Counted from the stretch's first letter, positions 1 to 8,756 are shown. The stretch: 64,000 nt of DNA from VGBO01 sp964453335 (GCA_964453335.1 CAYVOK010000004.1:62001-126000); one strand, 5' to 3'. Numbers and translations are program-made. Notes: generated by a model from the sequence alone, not told the origin.

Positions 1-76
1 CCTCGAGTCCCGTGAGTGCGAAATCCCCCATGGGGCGGCACCGTAGTCGGCAGCGACCCGGACCGGGCCGCCGCAC
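1..76. other. window edge, no gene seen
   Basis: This stretch lies downstream of the AtuA-like gene and upstream of the window edge. It holds a perfect 10-base palindrome CCCCATGGGG at 26-35 and no reading frame that resembles a known protein. Its role is unknown. Confidence 0.4.
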
Positions 77-1852
77 TCAGGCGAGGAGCGCCTCGGGCAG
101 GTCGACGACCTTCGCCCGCACGTACTCGCCGAGGCTCTTCGCCTGGCCGTCCTGACGGGACGACGCCGCGACGCCCTCCTCGAGCAGGCCGACGACGACG
201 AAGTTCAGCGACCAGATGTTCGGGAAGGCGTACCGCCGGATCTCGAGACCGGCGGCGTCGGGCAGCAGTTCCGCCATCCGCTCGGCGGTGATGTTCGCCT
301 CGAGCCAGGCGTACGCCTCCGCCGACCGGGCGAACAGGCCGACGTTCGCGTTGCCGCCCTTGTCGCCGGAACGGGCACCGAAGAGGGCGCCGAGCGGCGC
401 CCGGCGGGTCGGGCCACCCGGCACCGGCGGCAACGTCACCCGGGTCGGCTCGACCGGCGCACCCGCCATGCCCGCCGGCGTGTTGTCGACGACGGTGCGC
501 CCGCCGCCGAGGACCACGACCTCCTGGGGGACGAGATCGGAGGGGATGAGCGTCGGCCAGTACACGCCGTACGGCGACGCCGGACCCGGGGCACCGTTCA
601 GCCCGTAGAACCCGGGGATCGACCCGAGTGCCAGCTCGACCGCCATGTTCGCGAAGCCGCGCCCGACCTTGCGCTCGTCACGGTCCTTCACCGTGATCTT
701 CAGCAGTGCGGTGGCCTCCTCGTTCGACGCAGGGTCGCCCTTGTCGGTGCGGATCAGCTGCACGCGTGCCTGGTCGAAGGTGTCCTTGCCCGCAGGGAAC
801 GCCGACCACAGCTGCTGCTCGATCAGTGCCGCCTTCGCCTCGATGTCGAGACCCGTGAGACAGAACGTGAACCCGTTGCGGTAGCCACCCTGGTAGTTCA
901 TCGCGACCTTGAGCGTCGGCGGTGCGGGTTCGCCCTTCGTGTCCGCGACGAGCACGCGATCGGGGCCGAGCTGTTCGACGCGGATCGTGTCGAACCGGCA
1001 CGTCACGTCCGGGTTCAGGTACCGCTCCGAGGTGATCTCGTAGAGGAGCTGCGAGGTCACCGTGCCGACCGACACCTGCCCGCCCGTGCCCTCGTGCTTC
1101 GTGATCACCGACGAACCGTCCGGGTACAGCTCGGCGATCGGGAACCCGGGGTAGCGGAGGTCGGGGATCTCCGTGAAGAAGCTGTAGTTGCCGCCCGTCG
1201 CCTGCGCGCCGCACTCGATCACGTGGCCCGCGACGCACGCACCGGCGAGGCGGTCCCAGTCGTCGCGCTGCCAACCGAAGTGGAACGCCGGCGCGGCCAT
1301 CACGATCGCTGCGTCCGTCGCCCGACCGGTGATCACCACGTCGGCACCCTGCTGCAACGCCTCGACGATGCCCCAGCAGCCGATGTAGGCGTTCGCCGTG
1401 ACGATCTCGACACCCTTCGCCGCGAGCGACTCGCCGGTGTCCATGTTGCGGAACTCGTGACCCGCCGCCATCAACTCGGGGAGCCGACCGGTGAGGTCGT
1501 CGCCGAGCACGTAGGCGATCTTCGCCGTGACCCCGGCACGCTCGGCCACCTCGGCGACCGCCGCCGCACACCCCGCCGGGTCGAGACCGCCGGCGTTCGT
1601 GATGACCTTGATGCCCCGCTCGACGCACGTGCCGAGCACCTGCTCCATCTGGGTGACGAACGTGCGGGCCCAACCCCCGCTGCGGCCACCGGACTTGGTG
1701 CGGGCGAGGATCAGCATGGTGAGCTCGGCCAGCCAGTCACCGGTCAGGTAGTCGATGTCACCGCCCTCGACCTGTTCGAGCGCGGCGGAGACACGGTCCC
1801 CGTAGAACCCGCTGCAGTTCGCGACTCGGATGGCACCATCGGGCGTCGGCAT
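77..1852 (-). CDS. AtuA-like (DUF1446) acyclic terpene utilisation family protein
   Basis: The 591-residue protein matches the DUF1446/AtuA family. AtuA is required for growth of Pseudomonas on acyclic terpenes, but the reaction is not settled, so the substrate here is open. The body (residues 1 to about 460) carries family-type Gly-rich stretches such as VANCSGFYGDR (10-20) and ITNAGGLDP. The last ~110 residues (from GALFGARSGDKGG) look like the small ferredoxin-fold domain that some relatives encode separately, so this is the fused form. The ATG at 1852 sits 7 bases after a TAGGTT box that overlaps the stop codon of maf. Neighbouring lipid genes suggest acyl-CoA or terpenoid catabolism. Confidence 0.85.
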   Translation of the reverse strand: MPTPDGAIRVANCSGFYGDRVSAALEQVEGGDIDYLTGDWLAELTMLILARTKSGGRSGGWARTFVTQMEQVLGTCVERGIKVITNAGGLDPAGCAAAVAEVAERAGVTAKIAYVLGDDLTGRLPELMAAGHEFRNMDTGESLAAKGVEIVTANAYIGCWGIVEALQQGADVVITGRATDAAIVMAAPAFHFGWQRDDWDRLAGACVAGHVIECGAQATGGNYSFFTEIPDLRYPGFPIAELYPDGSSVITKHEGTGGQVSVGTVTSQLLYEITSERYLNPDVTCRFDTIRVEQLGPDRVLVADTKGEPAPPTLKVAMNYQGGYRNGFTFCLTGLDIEAKAALIEQQLWSAFPAGKDTFDQARVQLIRTDKGDPASNEEATALLKITVKDRDERKVGRGFANMAVELALGSIPGFYGLNGAPGPASPYGVYWPTLIPSDLVPQEVVVLGGGRTVVDNTPAGMAGAPVEPTRVTLPPVPGGPTRRAPLGALFGARSGDKGGNANVGLFARSAEAYAWLEANITAERMAELLPDAAGLEIRRYAFPNIWSLNFVVVGLLEEGVAASSRQDGQAKSLGEYVRAKVVDLPEALLA

Positions 1853-1859
1853 GTGGGGG

Positions 1860-1865
1860 AACCTA
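1860..1865 (-). promoter_or_regulatory. -10-like box TAGGTT of AtuA-like gene
   Basis: TAGGTT lies 7 bases before the ATG at 1852, consistent with a leaderless transcript. Its first three bases are the TAG stop codon of maf. Confidence 0.5.
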
Positions 1866-2411
1866 GTGCGCGCGCACGAGGGCCATCGTCTCCTCGACGG
1901 GCAGGCCGATCACGTTCGTCAGGCTGCCCGAGACCGCCTCCACGAAGCGGGCAGCGAGGCCCTGCACGGCGTAACCGCCCGCCTTGTCGTAGGGCTCCTC
2001 GGTGCCCACGTACCAGGCGACGGTTGCGTCGTCGATCGGCGCGAACACGACCTCCGTGGTCACCACGACGTGTGACGAGCCCGACGTCCCGATGACTGCG
2101 ACACCGGTGTGCACGAGGTGCGCACGCCCGGCGAGCGACCGCAGCATCGCCTCGGCCTCGGCCGCATCGGCGGGTTTGCCGAGCGACACGCCGTCGAGAT
2201 CGACGGTTGTGTCCGCCGCGACCACGACCGCACCCGCGCGCGACCCGACCGCCGCCGCCTTCGCGCGGGCGAGGCGGGCGACCATCTCCCGGGGGGACTC
2301 CCCCGGCACCGGCGTCTCGTCGACATCGGCGGGCACCACCTGCACGTCGAGCCCGACACCCTCGAGCAACGCCCGACGACGGGGCGAGGCGGAGGCGAGG
2401 ACGACGCGCAC
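1863..2411 (-). CDS. Maf-type nucleotide pyrophosphatase
   Basis: This 182-residue protein is a Maf/Ham1-like nucleoside triphosphate pyrophosphatase that hydrolyses non-canonical or excess dTTP/UTP in the cytoplasm. The N-terminal SASPRR loop, the VAADTTVDLDG segment and YDKAGGYAVQG are visible; the last resembles the YhdE (dTTP/UTP) subgroup rather than YceF. The frame is open further upstream to 2489, but the GTG at 2411 is chosen because it directly precedes the conserved VVLASASPRR strand and follows a TAGCGT box by 7 bases. It uses a rare TAG stop, shared with the promoter of the next gene. Confidence 0.9.
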   Translation of the reverse strand: MRVVLASASPRRRALLEGVGLDVQVVPADVDETPVPGESPREMVARLARAKAAAVGSRAGAVVVAADTTVDLDGVSLGKPADAAEAEAMLRSLAGRAHLVHTGVAVIGTSGSSHVVVTTEVVFAPIDDATVAWYVGTEEPYDKAGGYAVQGLAARFVEAVSGSLTNVIGLPVEETMALVRAH

Positions 2412-2418
2412 GGCACGG

Positions 2419-2424
2419 ACGCTA
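2419..2424 (-). promoter_or_regulatory. -10-like box TAGCGT of maf
   Basis: TAGCGT is 7 bases before the GTG at 2411 and supports that start over longer frames. Confidence 0.5.
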
Positions 2425-2487
2425 GCGAGCGGGCATGATCGCGCCCGACGGCGGGCCATCGACACGACCGCCGTCGAGGGAGGGGAC

Positions 2488-3372
2488 ATGAAGTTCGGCC
2501 TGCGCTATGCGAACCTCGGCCGGTTCGTCGACGGACCGCCCGCCACCGAGATCGCCCAGGCGGCGGAAGCCGCCGGGTTCGAGTCGATCTGGACGATCGA
2601 ACACGTCCTCGTCCCCGCCGACTACGAGTCGCGCTACCCGTACTCGCCGACGGGGAAGATGACGTCGGACCACTCGATGGACATCCCCGACCCGCTCATC
2701 TGGCTGGCATGGGTCGCCGCGGTCACCGAACGGATCAACCTTGCGACCGGCATCCTCATCGTCCCGCAGCGCAACCCGCTGGTGCTCGCGAAGACGGTCG
2801 CCACCCTCGACGCGATGAGCGGCGGGCGCGTGCGACTCGGCATCGGTGTCGGCTGGCTCGAGGAGGAGTTCGACGCCCTCGGCGTGCCGTTCGCCGCACG
2901 AGGACCACGCACCGACGACTACATCGCAGCGATGCGATCGCTGTGGGAGACCGCCGACGGACCGGCGAGCCACCCCGGCCGGTTCGTCGACTTCGCCGAC
3001 GTGTACTCGCGCCCGCTTCCCGCTGCGCCCGGCGGTCGTGTGCCGATCATCGTCGGCGGGCAGACACCGCCGGCTGCGCAGCGCGCCGGCCGGCTCGGCG
3101 ACGGGTACTTCCCCGCACGCGAGCAGCCGTGGGACCTAATCGACGAGATGCGTCGCACCGCCGAGGCGCACGGACGCGACCCCGACGCGATCGAACTGAC
3201 GCTCAGCGCACCCGAGGACCCCGACGGGCTCGCCGAGCTCGCCCGGCGTCTCCGACCGACGGACCGCGTGCTCGTCCCGGTCACCGGCCTCGTCGGCCTC
3301 GGCCGTCAGCTCGACAACCCCGAGGACATCGCCCGCTACGGGCGGGAGATCATCGAACGGTTCGACCGCTGA
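2488..3372 (+). CDS. LLM class F420/flavin-dependent oxidoreductase (copy 1)
   Basis: The 294-residue protein has the bacterial luciferase-like monooxygenase (LLM) TIM-barrel fold, a family dominated by F420-dependent enzymes in actinobacteria. Typical segments are MKFGLRYANLG at the N-terminus, INLATGILIVPQRNP and VRLGIGVGWLEEEFDALG, then a late VPIIVGGQT. The ATG at 2488 follows a strong purine-rich ribosome site (GAGGGAGGGG, 2477-2486). Substrate is unknown. It is divergent from maf and convergent with the OB-fold gene, with a 26-base palindrome covering both stop codons. Confidence 0.85.
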   Translation: MKFGLRYANLGRFVDGPPATEIAQAAEAAGFESIWTIEHVLVPADYESRYPYSPTGKMTSDHSMDIPDPLIWLAWVAAVTERINLATGILIVPQRNPLVLAKTVATLDAMSGGRVRLGIGVGWLEEEFDALGVPFAARGPRTDDYIAAMRSLWETADGPASHPGRFVDFADVYSRPLPAAPGGRVPIIVGGQTPPAAQRAGRLGDGYFPAREQPWDLIDEMRRTAEAHGRDPDAIELTLSAPEDPDGLAELARRLRPTDRVLVPVTGLVGLGRQLDNPEDIARYGREIIERFDR

Positions 3373-3393
3373 CGCAGGGCGCCCGGCGTCAGC
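3368..3393. terminator. 26-base convergent stop-codon palindrome
   Basis: GCTGACGC, A, GGGCGCCC, G, GCGTCAGC form an almost perfect palindrome. It includes the TGA of the upstream plus-strand gene and the TGA of the minus-strand OB-fold gene, so it could terminate both directions. Confidence 0.6.
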
Positions 3394-3838
3394 CGATCCG
3401 CTCCCACTGCACGAGCGTGTACGGGGTCTCGACGTCGTCGTGGTCCTCGAAGTGGGCCCGCACCCGGTCACCGATCTCGAAGGGCTGCAACGGATCACCG
3501 ACGAGGTTGCCGACCATCCGCACGCCGCCCGCGTGCGGGAGCTCGACGAGCAGCACGACGTACGGTCCCGCTTCGGCGAGTGCCCGGTGCACCGGGTACC
3601 AGGGGCGCTCCCAGCTGTAGATCACGCCGGTCGCCTCGACCTCGGTCCACCCGACGTCGAACCCGAGACAATGATGACAGTTCCACTCGGGGCCCCACTG
3701 CCAACCGCCGCAGCCGTTGCAGCGCTGCACGACGAGCTCGTGCCGGCGCGTCGCCGCCCAGAACGGCGCGTCGAGGCCGTCGCGCATCGGCACCGGCGCA
3801 GGCAGGCCCGGCGGCAGTACGTGATCCCGCTCGCTCAT
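3389..3838 (-). CDS. Zn-ribbon/OB-fold (DUF35) acyl-CoA-binding partner protein
   Basis: This 149-residue protein has the DUF35 architecture: an N-terminal helix, a rubredoxin-like zinc ribbon with CNGCGG and CHHC near residues 40-57, and a C-terminal OB fold. Family members partner SCP-2/Ltp2-type thiolase-like proteins and help bind acyl-CoA. The ATG at 3838 overlaps the stop of the upstream thiolase-like gene by 4 bases (ATGA), so the two are translationally coupled and probably form a complex. Comparison with the Ltp2-DUF35 aldolase of steroid side-chain degradation is reasonable; the substrate here is not known. Confidence 0.88.
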   Translation of the reverse strand: MSERDHVLPPGLPAPVPMRDGLDAPFWAATRRHELVVQRCNGCGGWQWGPEWNCHHCLGFDVGWTEVEATGVIYSWERPWYPVHRALAEAGPYVVLLVELPHAGGVRMVGNLVGDPLQPFEIGDRVRAHFEDHDDVETPYTLVQWERIG

Positions 3839-5022
3839 CCCAACGCCTCCCCGTTCCCGACGATCAGACTCGACACGACCGGCACCATCGGGCCGGCGCT
3901 CGCGAGCGCCACCTTCGCCCCCGGCACCTGGTTCGACGACACACCCCGGATCTGCCGCACCGCCTCGATGACGAGACCGAGACCGTGCATGTAGCACTCG
4001 GCGAGGTTCCCGCCGCTCGTGTTGAGCGGCAGCCGACCGGTCGGTGCCACGAGGTTGTCGAAGGTGAGCACCTCGTTCGCGTTCTCGTAGGTGCAGAACC
4101 CGTGCTCGATGAGGCTCATCAGCACGCCGCCCGTGAAGTTCTCGTAGGACTGCACCACGTCGACGTCGGCGGGGCCGACCTGCGCCTGTGCGTAGAGGCG
4201 GTCGGCGACGTGCTTGAACGACGACGTCGCGTAGTCGGTGTTGTTGTCCGCCCACGCCCCGCTGCGGTGCGGGCCGCCCTGCTGGGCGCCGAGCACGTAC
4301 ACCGGGTCGGCACGCAGCTCGCGCGCCCGTTCGGCCGACATGAGCACGACCGCGGCGGCACCGTCGTTCTCCTGGCAGCAGTCGAAGAGCCGGTACGGCT
4401 CGACGATCCAGCGCGACTCGTCGTACGCCTCGGGGGTGAGCGGCCGTCCGTACATCACCGCACGCGGGTTGTTCTGCGCATGGTGGTAGGCGGCGAGCGC
4501 GATGGCCTTCATCGTGTCGCGGCTGATGCCGTGCTCCCACAGCACGCGCGTCGTGCGCATCGCGTAGCTCTGCGCCGGCGAGATCTTGCCGTAGGGGATC
4601 TGGTAGGCGTACTCGCCCGAGATCGGTCGCGACCCGCCGCCCTGACCGAACCGGCCGAACTGCCCCTGGGCGAGCGACCGGAACGCGACGACGCAGTCGG
4701 CGTTCCCGGCGACGATCGCCGCAGCGGCGTTGCCGACCGCACCGGCCGCGCCGCCACCGCCCGACGTCCACTGCATGTTCGAGAACCGCAGTTCCCGCAG
4801 CCCGAGCGCCGCCGCGAGCCGGGGCGGGTCGTTGCGGTCGTTGCTGTAGGAGCAGAAGCCGTCGATCTCCGACGGCGCGATGCCGGCGTCGGCGCACGCG
4901 GCGAGGATCGCCTTCAGCAACAGCACGAACTCGGGGTCCGGCGATTGCCCGCGCTTGTAGTACGTCGACTCGCCGACACCGACGACGGCGACCTTGCCCC
5001 GAACGGTCAGGTCGTTGCCCAT
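3835..5022 (-). CDS. SCP-2/Ltp2-type thiolase-like protein (probable acyl-CoA aldolase)
   Basis: The 395-residue protein has a thiolase fold but lacks the N-terminal nucleophilic cysteine: the expected site reads SNMQWTSGGGGAAGAV, where biosynthetic thiolases have VCxSG. The C-terminal NTSGGNLAECYMHGLG segment is characteristic of Ltp2-like proteins, which catalyse retro-aldol cleavage of acyl-CoA with a DUF35 partner, and such a partner follows with a 4-base overlap. The ATG at 5022 is preceded by GAGGGGGG. The likely role is aldol cleavage in branched-chain or steroid-like acyl-CoA breakdown; that role is inference. Confidence 0.82.
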   Translation of the reverse strand: MGNDLTVRGKVAVVGVGESTYYKRGQSPDPEFVLLLKAILAACADAGIAPSEIDGFCSYSNDRNDPPRLAAALGLRELRFSNMQWTSGGGGAAGAVGNAAAAIVAGNADCVVAFRSLAQGQFGRFGQGGGSRPISGEYAYQIPYGKISPAQSYAMRTTRVLWEHGISRDTMKAIALAAYHHAQNNPRAVMYGRPLTPEAYDESRWIVEPYRLFDCCQENDGAAAVVLMSAERARELRADPVYVLGAQQGGPHRSGAWADNNTDYATSSFKHVADRLYAQAQVGPADVDVVQSYENFTGGVLMSLIEHGFCTYENANEVLTFDNLVAPTGRLPLNTSGGNLAECYMHGLGLVIEAVRQIRGVSSNQVPGAKVALASAGPMVPVVSSLIVGNGEALG

Positions 5023-5122
5023 GTCCCCCCTCGTGCACCGGTGCCCACCCGCGGGGACGACGCCCGGTGCGCCCGCACCATGCCACGCCGCACGACCCGG
5101 GGCCAGCACGCCGACGCTCCGG

Positions 5123-5128
5123 TAGTGT
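5123..5128 (+). promoter_or_regulatory. -10-like box TAGTGT upstream of amidohydrolase
   Basis: TAGTGT lies 44 bases before the ATG at 5173. The leader carries a GGGGGGAG ribosome site, so this gene is probably led rather than leaderless. Confidence 0.35.
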
Positions 5129-5172
5129 CCCGGGCGGGATTCCGGGGGGAACCGGGCAGGGGGGAGAGCACG

Positions 5173-6378
5173 ATGGCACTGATCGAGGACGTCCGCCGTG
5201 ACGCCGACAACAGCGACCTCATCGACGGCATCAAGATCATCGACGTCGACTCGCACTGGTCGGAACAGCACGACCTGTGGACCTCGCGTGCACCGGCGAA
5301 GTACCGCGACCTCGTGCCCCAGGTCGCCGAGGTGAACGGTCAGCGCCGGTGGGTCGTGGACGGGTCGATCCCGATCGCCACGCTCACCGCCGCATCGGTC
5401 GTCGGCCCCGACGGCGCGAAGATCCTCGGTACGCGGTTCACCCGCCTCGACGTCGACGTGGTGCACCGCGCCAGCTACGAACCCGAGGCCCGCGTGCAGA
5501 TGCTCGACGAGCTCGGCATCTACGCGCAGATCGTGTACCCGAACATCGCCGGGTTCGGGAACCAGAACTTCCTCAAGGTGTCCGACGCCGACCTCCGGCT
5601 CGCGTGCGTCGAGATCTACAACGACGCCGCCGCGGAGATGCAGGAGATCTCCGGCGGGCGGCTGCTCCCGATGGCGCTCGTGCCGTGGTGGGACATCGAC
5701 GCATCGGTGCGCGAGATCCGTCGCTGCCATGCGATGGGGATGCGCGGCGTCGTCACCTGCTCCAACCCCCAGGACATCGGCATGGACGACCTCGGCACCG
5801 CGACGTGGAACCCGTTCTGGGACGTCTGCGTCGAGCTCGAGATGCCGGTGAACTTCCACATCGGATCGTCCGCGTCGGTGATGGACTGGTTCGGCCGCAC
5901 GCCGTGGCCGTCGATGAACGGCGAGCAGAAGCTGTCCGTCGGCTCCGCGAACCTGTTCCTCGGGAACGCACAGGTGATCGGCAACCTGATCTACACCGGT
6001 GTCGCCGAGCGCTACCCGGACCTCAAGTTCGTGTCCGTCGAATCGGGCGTCGGGTGGATCCCGTTCTTCCTCGAGGCGCTCGACTACCAGATGTACGAGA
6101 CCGCACCGGGTGAGCGCTCGAAGCTGTCGCTGCTCCCCTCGGAGTACTTCCGTCGGCAGTTCTTCGGCTGTTTCTGGTTCGAGTCGTCCGCGCTGACCCG
6201 CCTGCTCGACGTGCTCGGCCCGAACAACGTGATGTTCGAGACCGACTTCCCGCACCCGACGTGCCTGTACCCGAAGTCGGACGAACGGGTCCGCCGCTCG
6301 ATCGGTGAGCTCGACTTCGCGACCCGGAAGCGGATCCTGCAGGACAACGCCGCGGAGTTGTACAAGATCCCCGTCTGA
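5173..6378 (+). CDS. amidohydrolase-2 family metal-dependent hydrolase
   Basis: The 401-residue protein belongs to the amidohydrolase_2 (PF04909-type) family of metal-dependent TIM barrels that includes decarboxylases and hydrolases. The N-terminal IDVDSHWSE provides the first metal-binding motif. A histidine in PVNFHIGS, the VSVESGVGWIPFFLE segment and FETDFPH near the end complete the usual set. The ATG at 5173 follows GGGGGGAG at a suitable distance. The gene is divergent from the Ltp2-like/OB-fold pair and only 20 bases upstream of a TauE-like transporter, so co-transcription with the latter is likely. The substrate is not identifiable. Confidence 0.85.
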   Translation: MALIEDVRRDADNSDLIDGIKIIDVDSHWSEQHDLWTSRAPAKYRDLVPQVAEVNGQRRWVVDGSIPIATLTAASVVGPDGAKILGTRFTRLDVDVVHRASYEPEARVQMLDELGIYAQIVYPNIAGFGNQNFLKVSDADLRLACVEIYNDAAAEMQEISGGRLLPMALVPWWDIDASVREIRRCHAMGMRGVVTCSNPQDIGMDDLGTATWNPFWDVCVELEMPVNFHIGSSASVMDWFGRTPWPSMNGEQKLSVGSANLFLGNAQVIGNLIYTGVAERYPDLKFVSVESGVGWIPFFLEALDYQMYETAPGERSKLSLLPSEYFRRQFFGCFWFESSALTRLLDVLGPNNVMFETDFPHPTCLYPKSDERVRRSIGELDFATRKRILQDNAAELYKIPV

Positions 6379-6398
6379 GTGCGCGAAACTCGCCGCCC

Positions 6399-7136
6399 AT
6401 GACGGCGCAGGCGGGGGTCACGATCACGCTCATCGTCGCGGTCGTCTTCCTCGTCACCCGGATCACCGGGTTCGGTGGTGCACTGATCGGCGTCCCCCTC
6501 ATCTCCCTCGTGGTCGGACCGCGCACCGCGGTGGTCTCCGCTGTCGTGCTCGGGATCGCGTCGACCGGCTACCTCGCGGTCACGCTGCGCGCACTGATCG
6601 ACCGGCCGGTGTTGCGCCGCATCGTGCCCGGTGTGCTCGTCGGCCTCGTCCCCGGCGCCGTGATCCTGCGGATCGTCGACGAGGACACGCTGCGGGCGAT
6701 GCTCGCCGTCGCGGTGGTCGGCGGAGCCACCCTCGTCCTCCGGCAGCGCAACCGCCCACCGCTCGATCTCCCGAACTGGGTCGACACCGCTGCCGGCGGG
6801 TTGGCCGGCGCGCTGACCACGTCGCTGTCGACGAACGGGCCGCCGATCGTCGTGCTCCTGCAGGCGCGCGGTCTCGAACCGGAACCGTTCAGGGCCACCC
6901 TGTCCGCGACGTTCGTCTCGGCGAACGTCGTGGGCGTGGCGCTGCTCGGTGCGTCGGGACAGCTCGTGCCCGACGTGTGGTGGACCGTCGCCGTCGCCCT
7001 CCCCGGCCTCGCGGTCGGTCAGTACCTCGGCCTGAAGCTCGCCCGACGCGTGCCGAAGCGGTACTTCTCGACGATCGTCGTCGTGATGCTCTGCGCGAGC
7101 GTCGTCTCGATCACCGTCGGGATCGTCCGCTCCTGA
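6399..7136 (+). CDS. TauE/SafE family membrane exporter
   Basis: This 245-residue polytopic membrane protein resembles the TauE/SafE (DUF81) family, which moves sulfite or small organic anions such as sulfoacetate. Several hydrophobic helices are evident, and LSTNGPPIVVLL near residue 150 corresponds to the second repeat motif of the family. It starts 20 bases after the amidohydrolase stop without a separate recognisable promoter, so it may export a product of that enzyme; that link is inference. It ends 4 bases before the convergent ligase gene. Confidence 0.8.
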   Translation: MTAQAGVTITLIVAVVFLVTRITGFGGALIGVPLISLVVGPRTAVVSAVVLGIASTGYLAVTLRALIDRPVLRRIVPGVLVGLVPGAVILRIVDEDTLRAMLAVAVVGGATLVLRQRNRPPLDLPNWVDTAAGGLAGALTTSLSTNGPPIVVLLQARGLEPEPFRATLSATFVSANVVGVALLGASGQLVPDVWWTVAVALPGLAVGQYLGLKLARRVPKRYFSTIVVVMLCASVVSITVGIVRS

Positions 7137-7144
7137 ACGGTCAG
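7133..7144. terminator. convergent stop-codon palindrome (short)
   Basis: CTGA, ACGG, TCAG: the TGA of the plus-strand exporter and the TGA of the minus-strand ligase form 4-base arms. Confidence 0.35.
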
Positions 7145-8727
7145 CCGCCGGCGAGCAGTTCGGCGGCCCGGTCGCGCAACTCCGTCTTGAGCACCTTGTT
7201 CGACGGGTTCAGCGGCAGCGCGTCGACGAGCCACACGGCGCGCGGCACCTTGTAGTTCGCCATCTGCTCGCGGCACCACGCGATCAGCGCGTCCGGTTCG
7301 GGGGCGGGGCCCGGAGCGGGCACCACGAACGCCGCCCCGACCTCGCCGAGACGCTCGTCGGGGATGCCGATCACTGCGACCTGGCCGATCTGGGGGTGCT
7401 CGATCATCATCCGTTCGATCTCGGCCGGGTATGCGTTGAACCCGCCGACGATGAACATGTCCTTCATCCGGTCGGTGATGTCGATGTAGCCGCGGTCGTC
7501 CATCACGGCGATGTCACCGGTGCGCAGCCAGCCGTCGGGCGTGATCGTCGCCGCCGTCTGCTCGGGGTCGTCGAGGTACCCGGCCATCACGTTGAAGCCG
7601 CGCACCCACAGCTCACCCGGGGTCCCGCGGGGGACCTCGGTGCCGTCCTCGTCGACGATGCGCAGCTCGACGCCGTCGAGCGCCCGACCGGACGTCTTCG
7701 CGATCGTCTCGGCGTCGTCCTCGGGTCGGCAGATCGACGCGAGCCCGTGCGTCTCCGTCATCCCGTAGGCGGTGATGACCGCCGACATCCCGAGCCGTTC
7801 CCGCATCTGGACGACCATCTCGACGGGGATCGTCGCAGCGCCCGTCACACAGCGCTGCAGCGACGACACGTCGTAGCGGTCGAGGTCGGGGTGGTTGAGC
7901 AGGCCCTGGAAGATCGCCGGGGGTCCCGGGGCGATGTTCACCCGTTCGGCCTCGATCACCTCGAGCACCTTCGTCGCGTCGAACACCGCCCACGGCAGGA
8001 TCGTCGCGCCGAACAGCATCGCCGGCACGATCCCACCGTTCAGCCCGAACGCATGGAAGAACGGCGAGATGATGAGGTACCGCTCGCCGCGCTGGATCCC
8101 CATGCAGGAGCCGTAGTACCCGAACCCGCGGATGATCGGGTTGTGCAGCACCATCACGCCCTTCGGCAGACCGGTGGTGCCCGACGTGAACATCACGAGC
8201 CCCATGTCGTCGGGGCGGATCGCCGCGACCCGGCGCGCGACCTCGGCGCGGGCGGCGTCGTCCGCGAGCCCGACGAGATCGGTCCTGCTCATCGCCCCGG
8301 CAGGGGTGGTACCGCGCAGCACCACCCGCCGCCGCAGCAGCGGCAGGTCCTCACCCGACGCGTCGAGCATGCCGAGGTAGTCGGCGTCGAGGAACCCGGT
8401 CACGGTGACGAGCACCCGCACCTTCGCCTTGCCGAGCACGTACGCCGCCTCGCGTCCCTTGAACCGGGTGTTGACGGGGACGAGCACGCCGCCGGCACGG
8501 AACGTGCCGATCGCCGCGACGACCCATTCCCAGATGTTCGGCGCCCACAGCGCGACGGCCTCGCCCGGCTGCAACCCGTCCGCGATCAGACCGGCCGCGA
8601 ACGCGTCGATCTCGTCCGCGAGCGCGGCGTAGGACATGCGGACGTCACCGTCGACGATCCCCTCGATGTCGGCGAAGTTCGCACGGACGTGGTCGACGAG
8701 ATCGGCGAGCGTCTGCGGCGGGGTCAT
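7141..8727 (-). CDS. AMP-forming acyl-CoA ligase (FadD3-like)
   Basis: The 528-residue enzyme is an ANL-family ligase that makes an acyl-adenylate and then the CoA thioester. Visible motifs are the phosphate loop TSGTTGLPKG (about 175-185), YGMTETHG, DGWLRTGDIAVMDD and the C-terminal NPSNKVLK, whose lysine (about K511) is the adenylation residue. Overall it resembles FadD3-type ligases, which activate the last steroid ring acid in mycobacteria, but the substrate cannot be read from sequence. The leader contains a perfect 16-base palindrome just downstream of a TAACAT box, suggesting repressor control. Confidence 0.85.
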   Translation of the reverse strand: MTPPQTLADLVDHVRANFADIEGIVDGDVRMSYAALADEIDAFAAGLIADGLQPGEAVALWAPNIWEWVVAAIGTFRAGGVLVPVNTRFKGREAAYVLGKAKVRVLVTVTGFLDADYLGMLDASGEDLPLLRRRVVLRGTTPAGAMSRTDLVGLADDAARAEVARRVAAIRPDDMGLVMFTSGTTGLPKGVMVLHNPIIRGFGYYGSCMGIQRGERYLIISPFFHAFGLNGGIVPAMLFGATILPWAVFDATKVLEVIEAERVNIAPGPPAIFQGLLNHPDLDRYDVSSLQRCVTGAATIPVEMVVQMRERLGMSAVITAYGMTETHGLASICRPEDDAETIAKTSGRALDGVELRIVDEDGTEVPRGTPGELWVRGFNVMAGYLDDPEQTAATITPDGWLRTGDIAVMDDRGYIDITDRMKDMFIVGGFNAYPAEIERMMIEHPQIGQVAVIGIPDERLGEVGAAFVVPAPGPAPEPDALIAWCREQMANYKVPRAVWLVDALPLNPSNKVLKTELRDRAAELLAGG

Positions 8728-8732
8728 CGGAT

Positions 8733-8748
8733 GCGCTCCATGGAGCGC
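8733..8748. promoter_or_regulatory. perfect 16-base palindrome, probable operator
   Basis: GCGCTCCA followed by TGGAGCGC is an exact inverted repeat between the TAACAT box and the ATG of the ligase gene. It would overlap the transcription start, the usual place for a TetR-type repressor site. Confidence 0.6.
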
Positions 8749-8750
8749 GG

Positions 8751-8756
8751 ATGTTA
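8751..8756 (-). promoter_or_regulatory. -10-like box TAACAT of ligase gene
   Basis: TAACAT lies 23 bases before the ATG at 8727 and directly upstream of the palindrome. Confidence 0.45.

Noticed and set aside
26..35. Palindrome CCCCATGGGG near the window start
   Set aside because: At 10 bases in GC-rich DNA it can occur by chance and it has no gene context inside the window.
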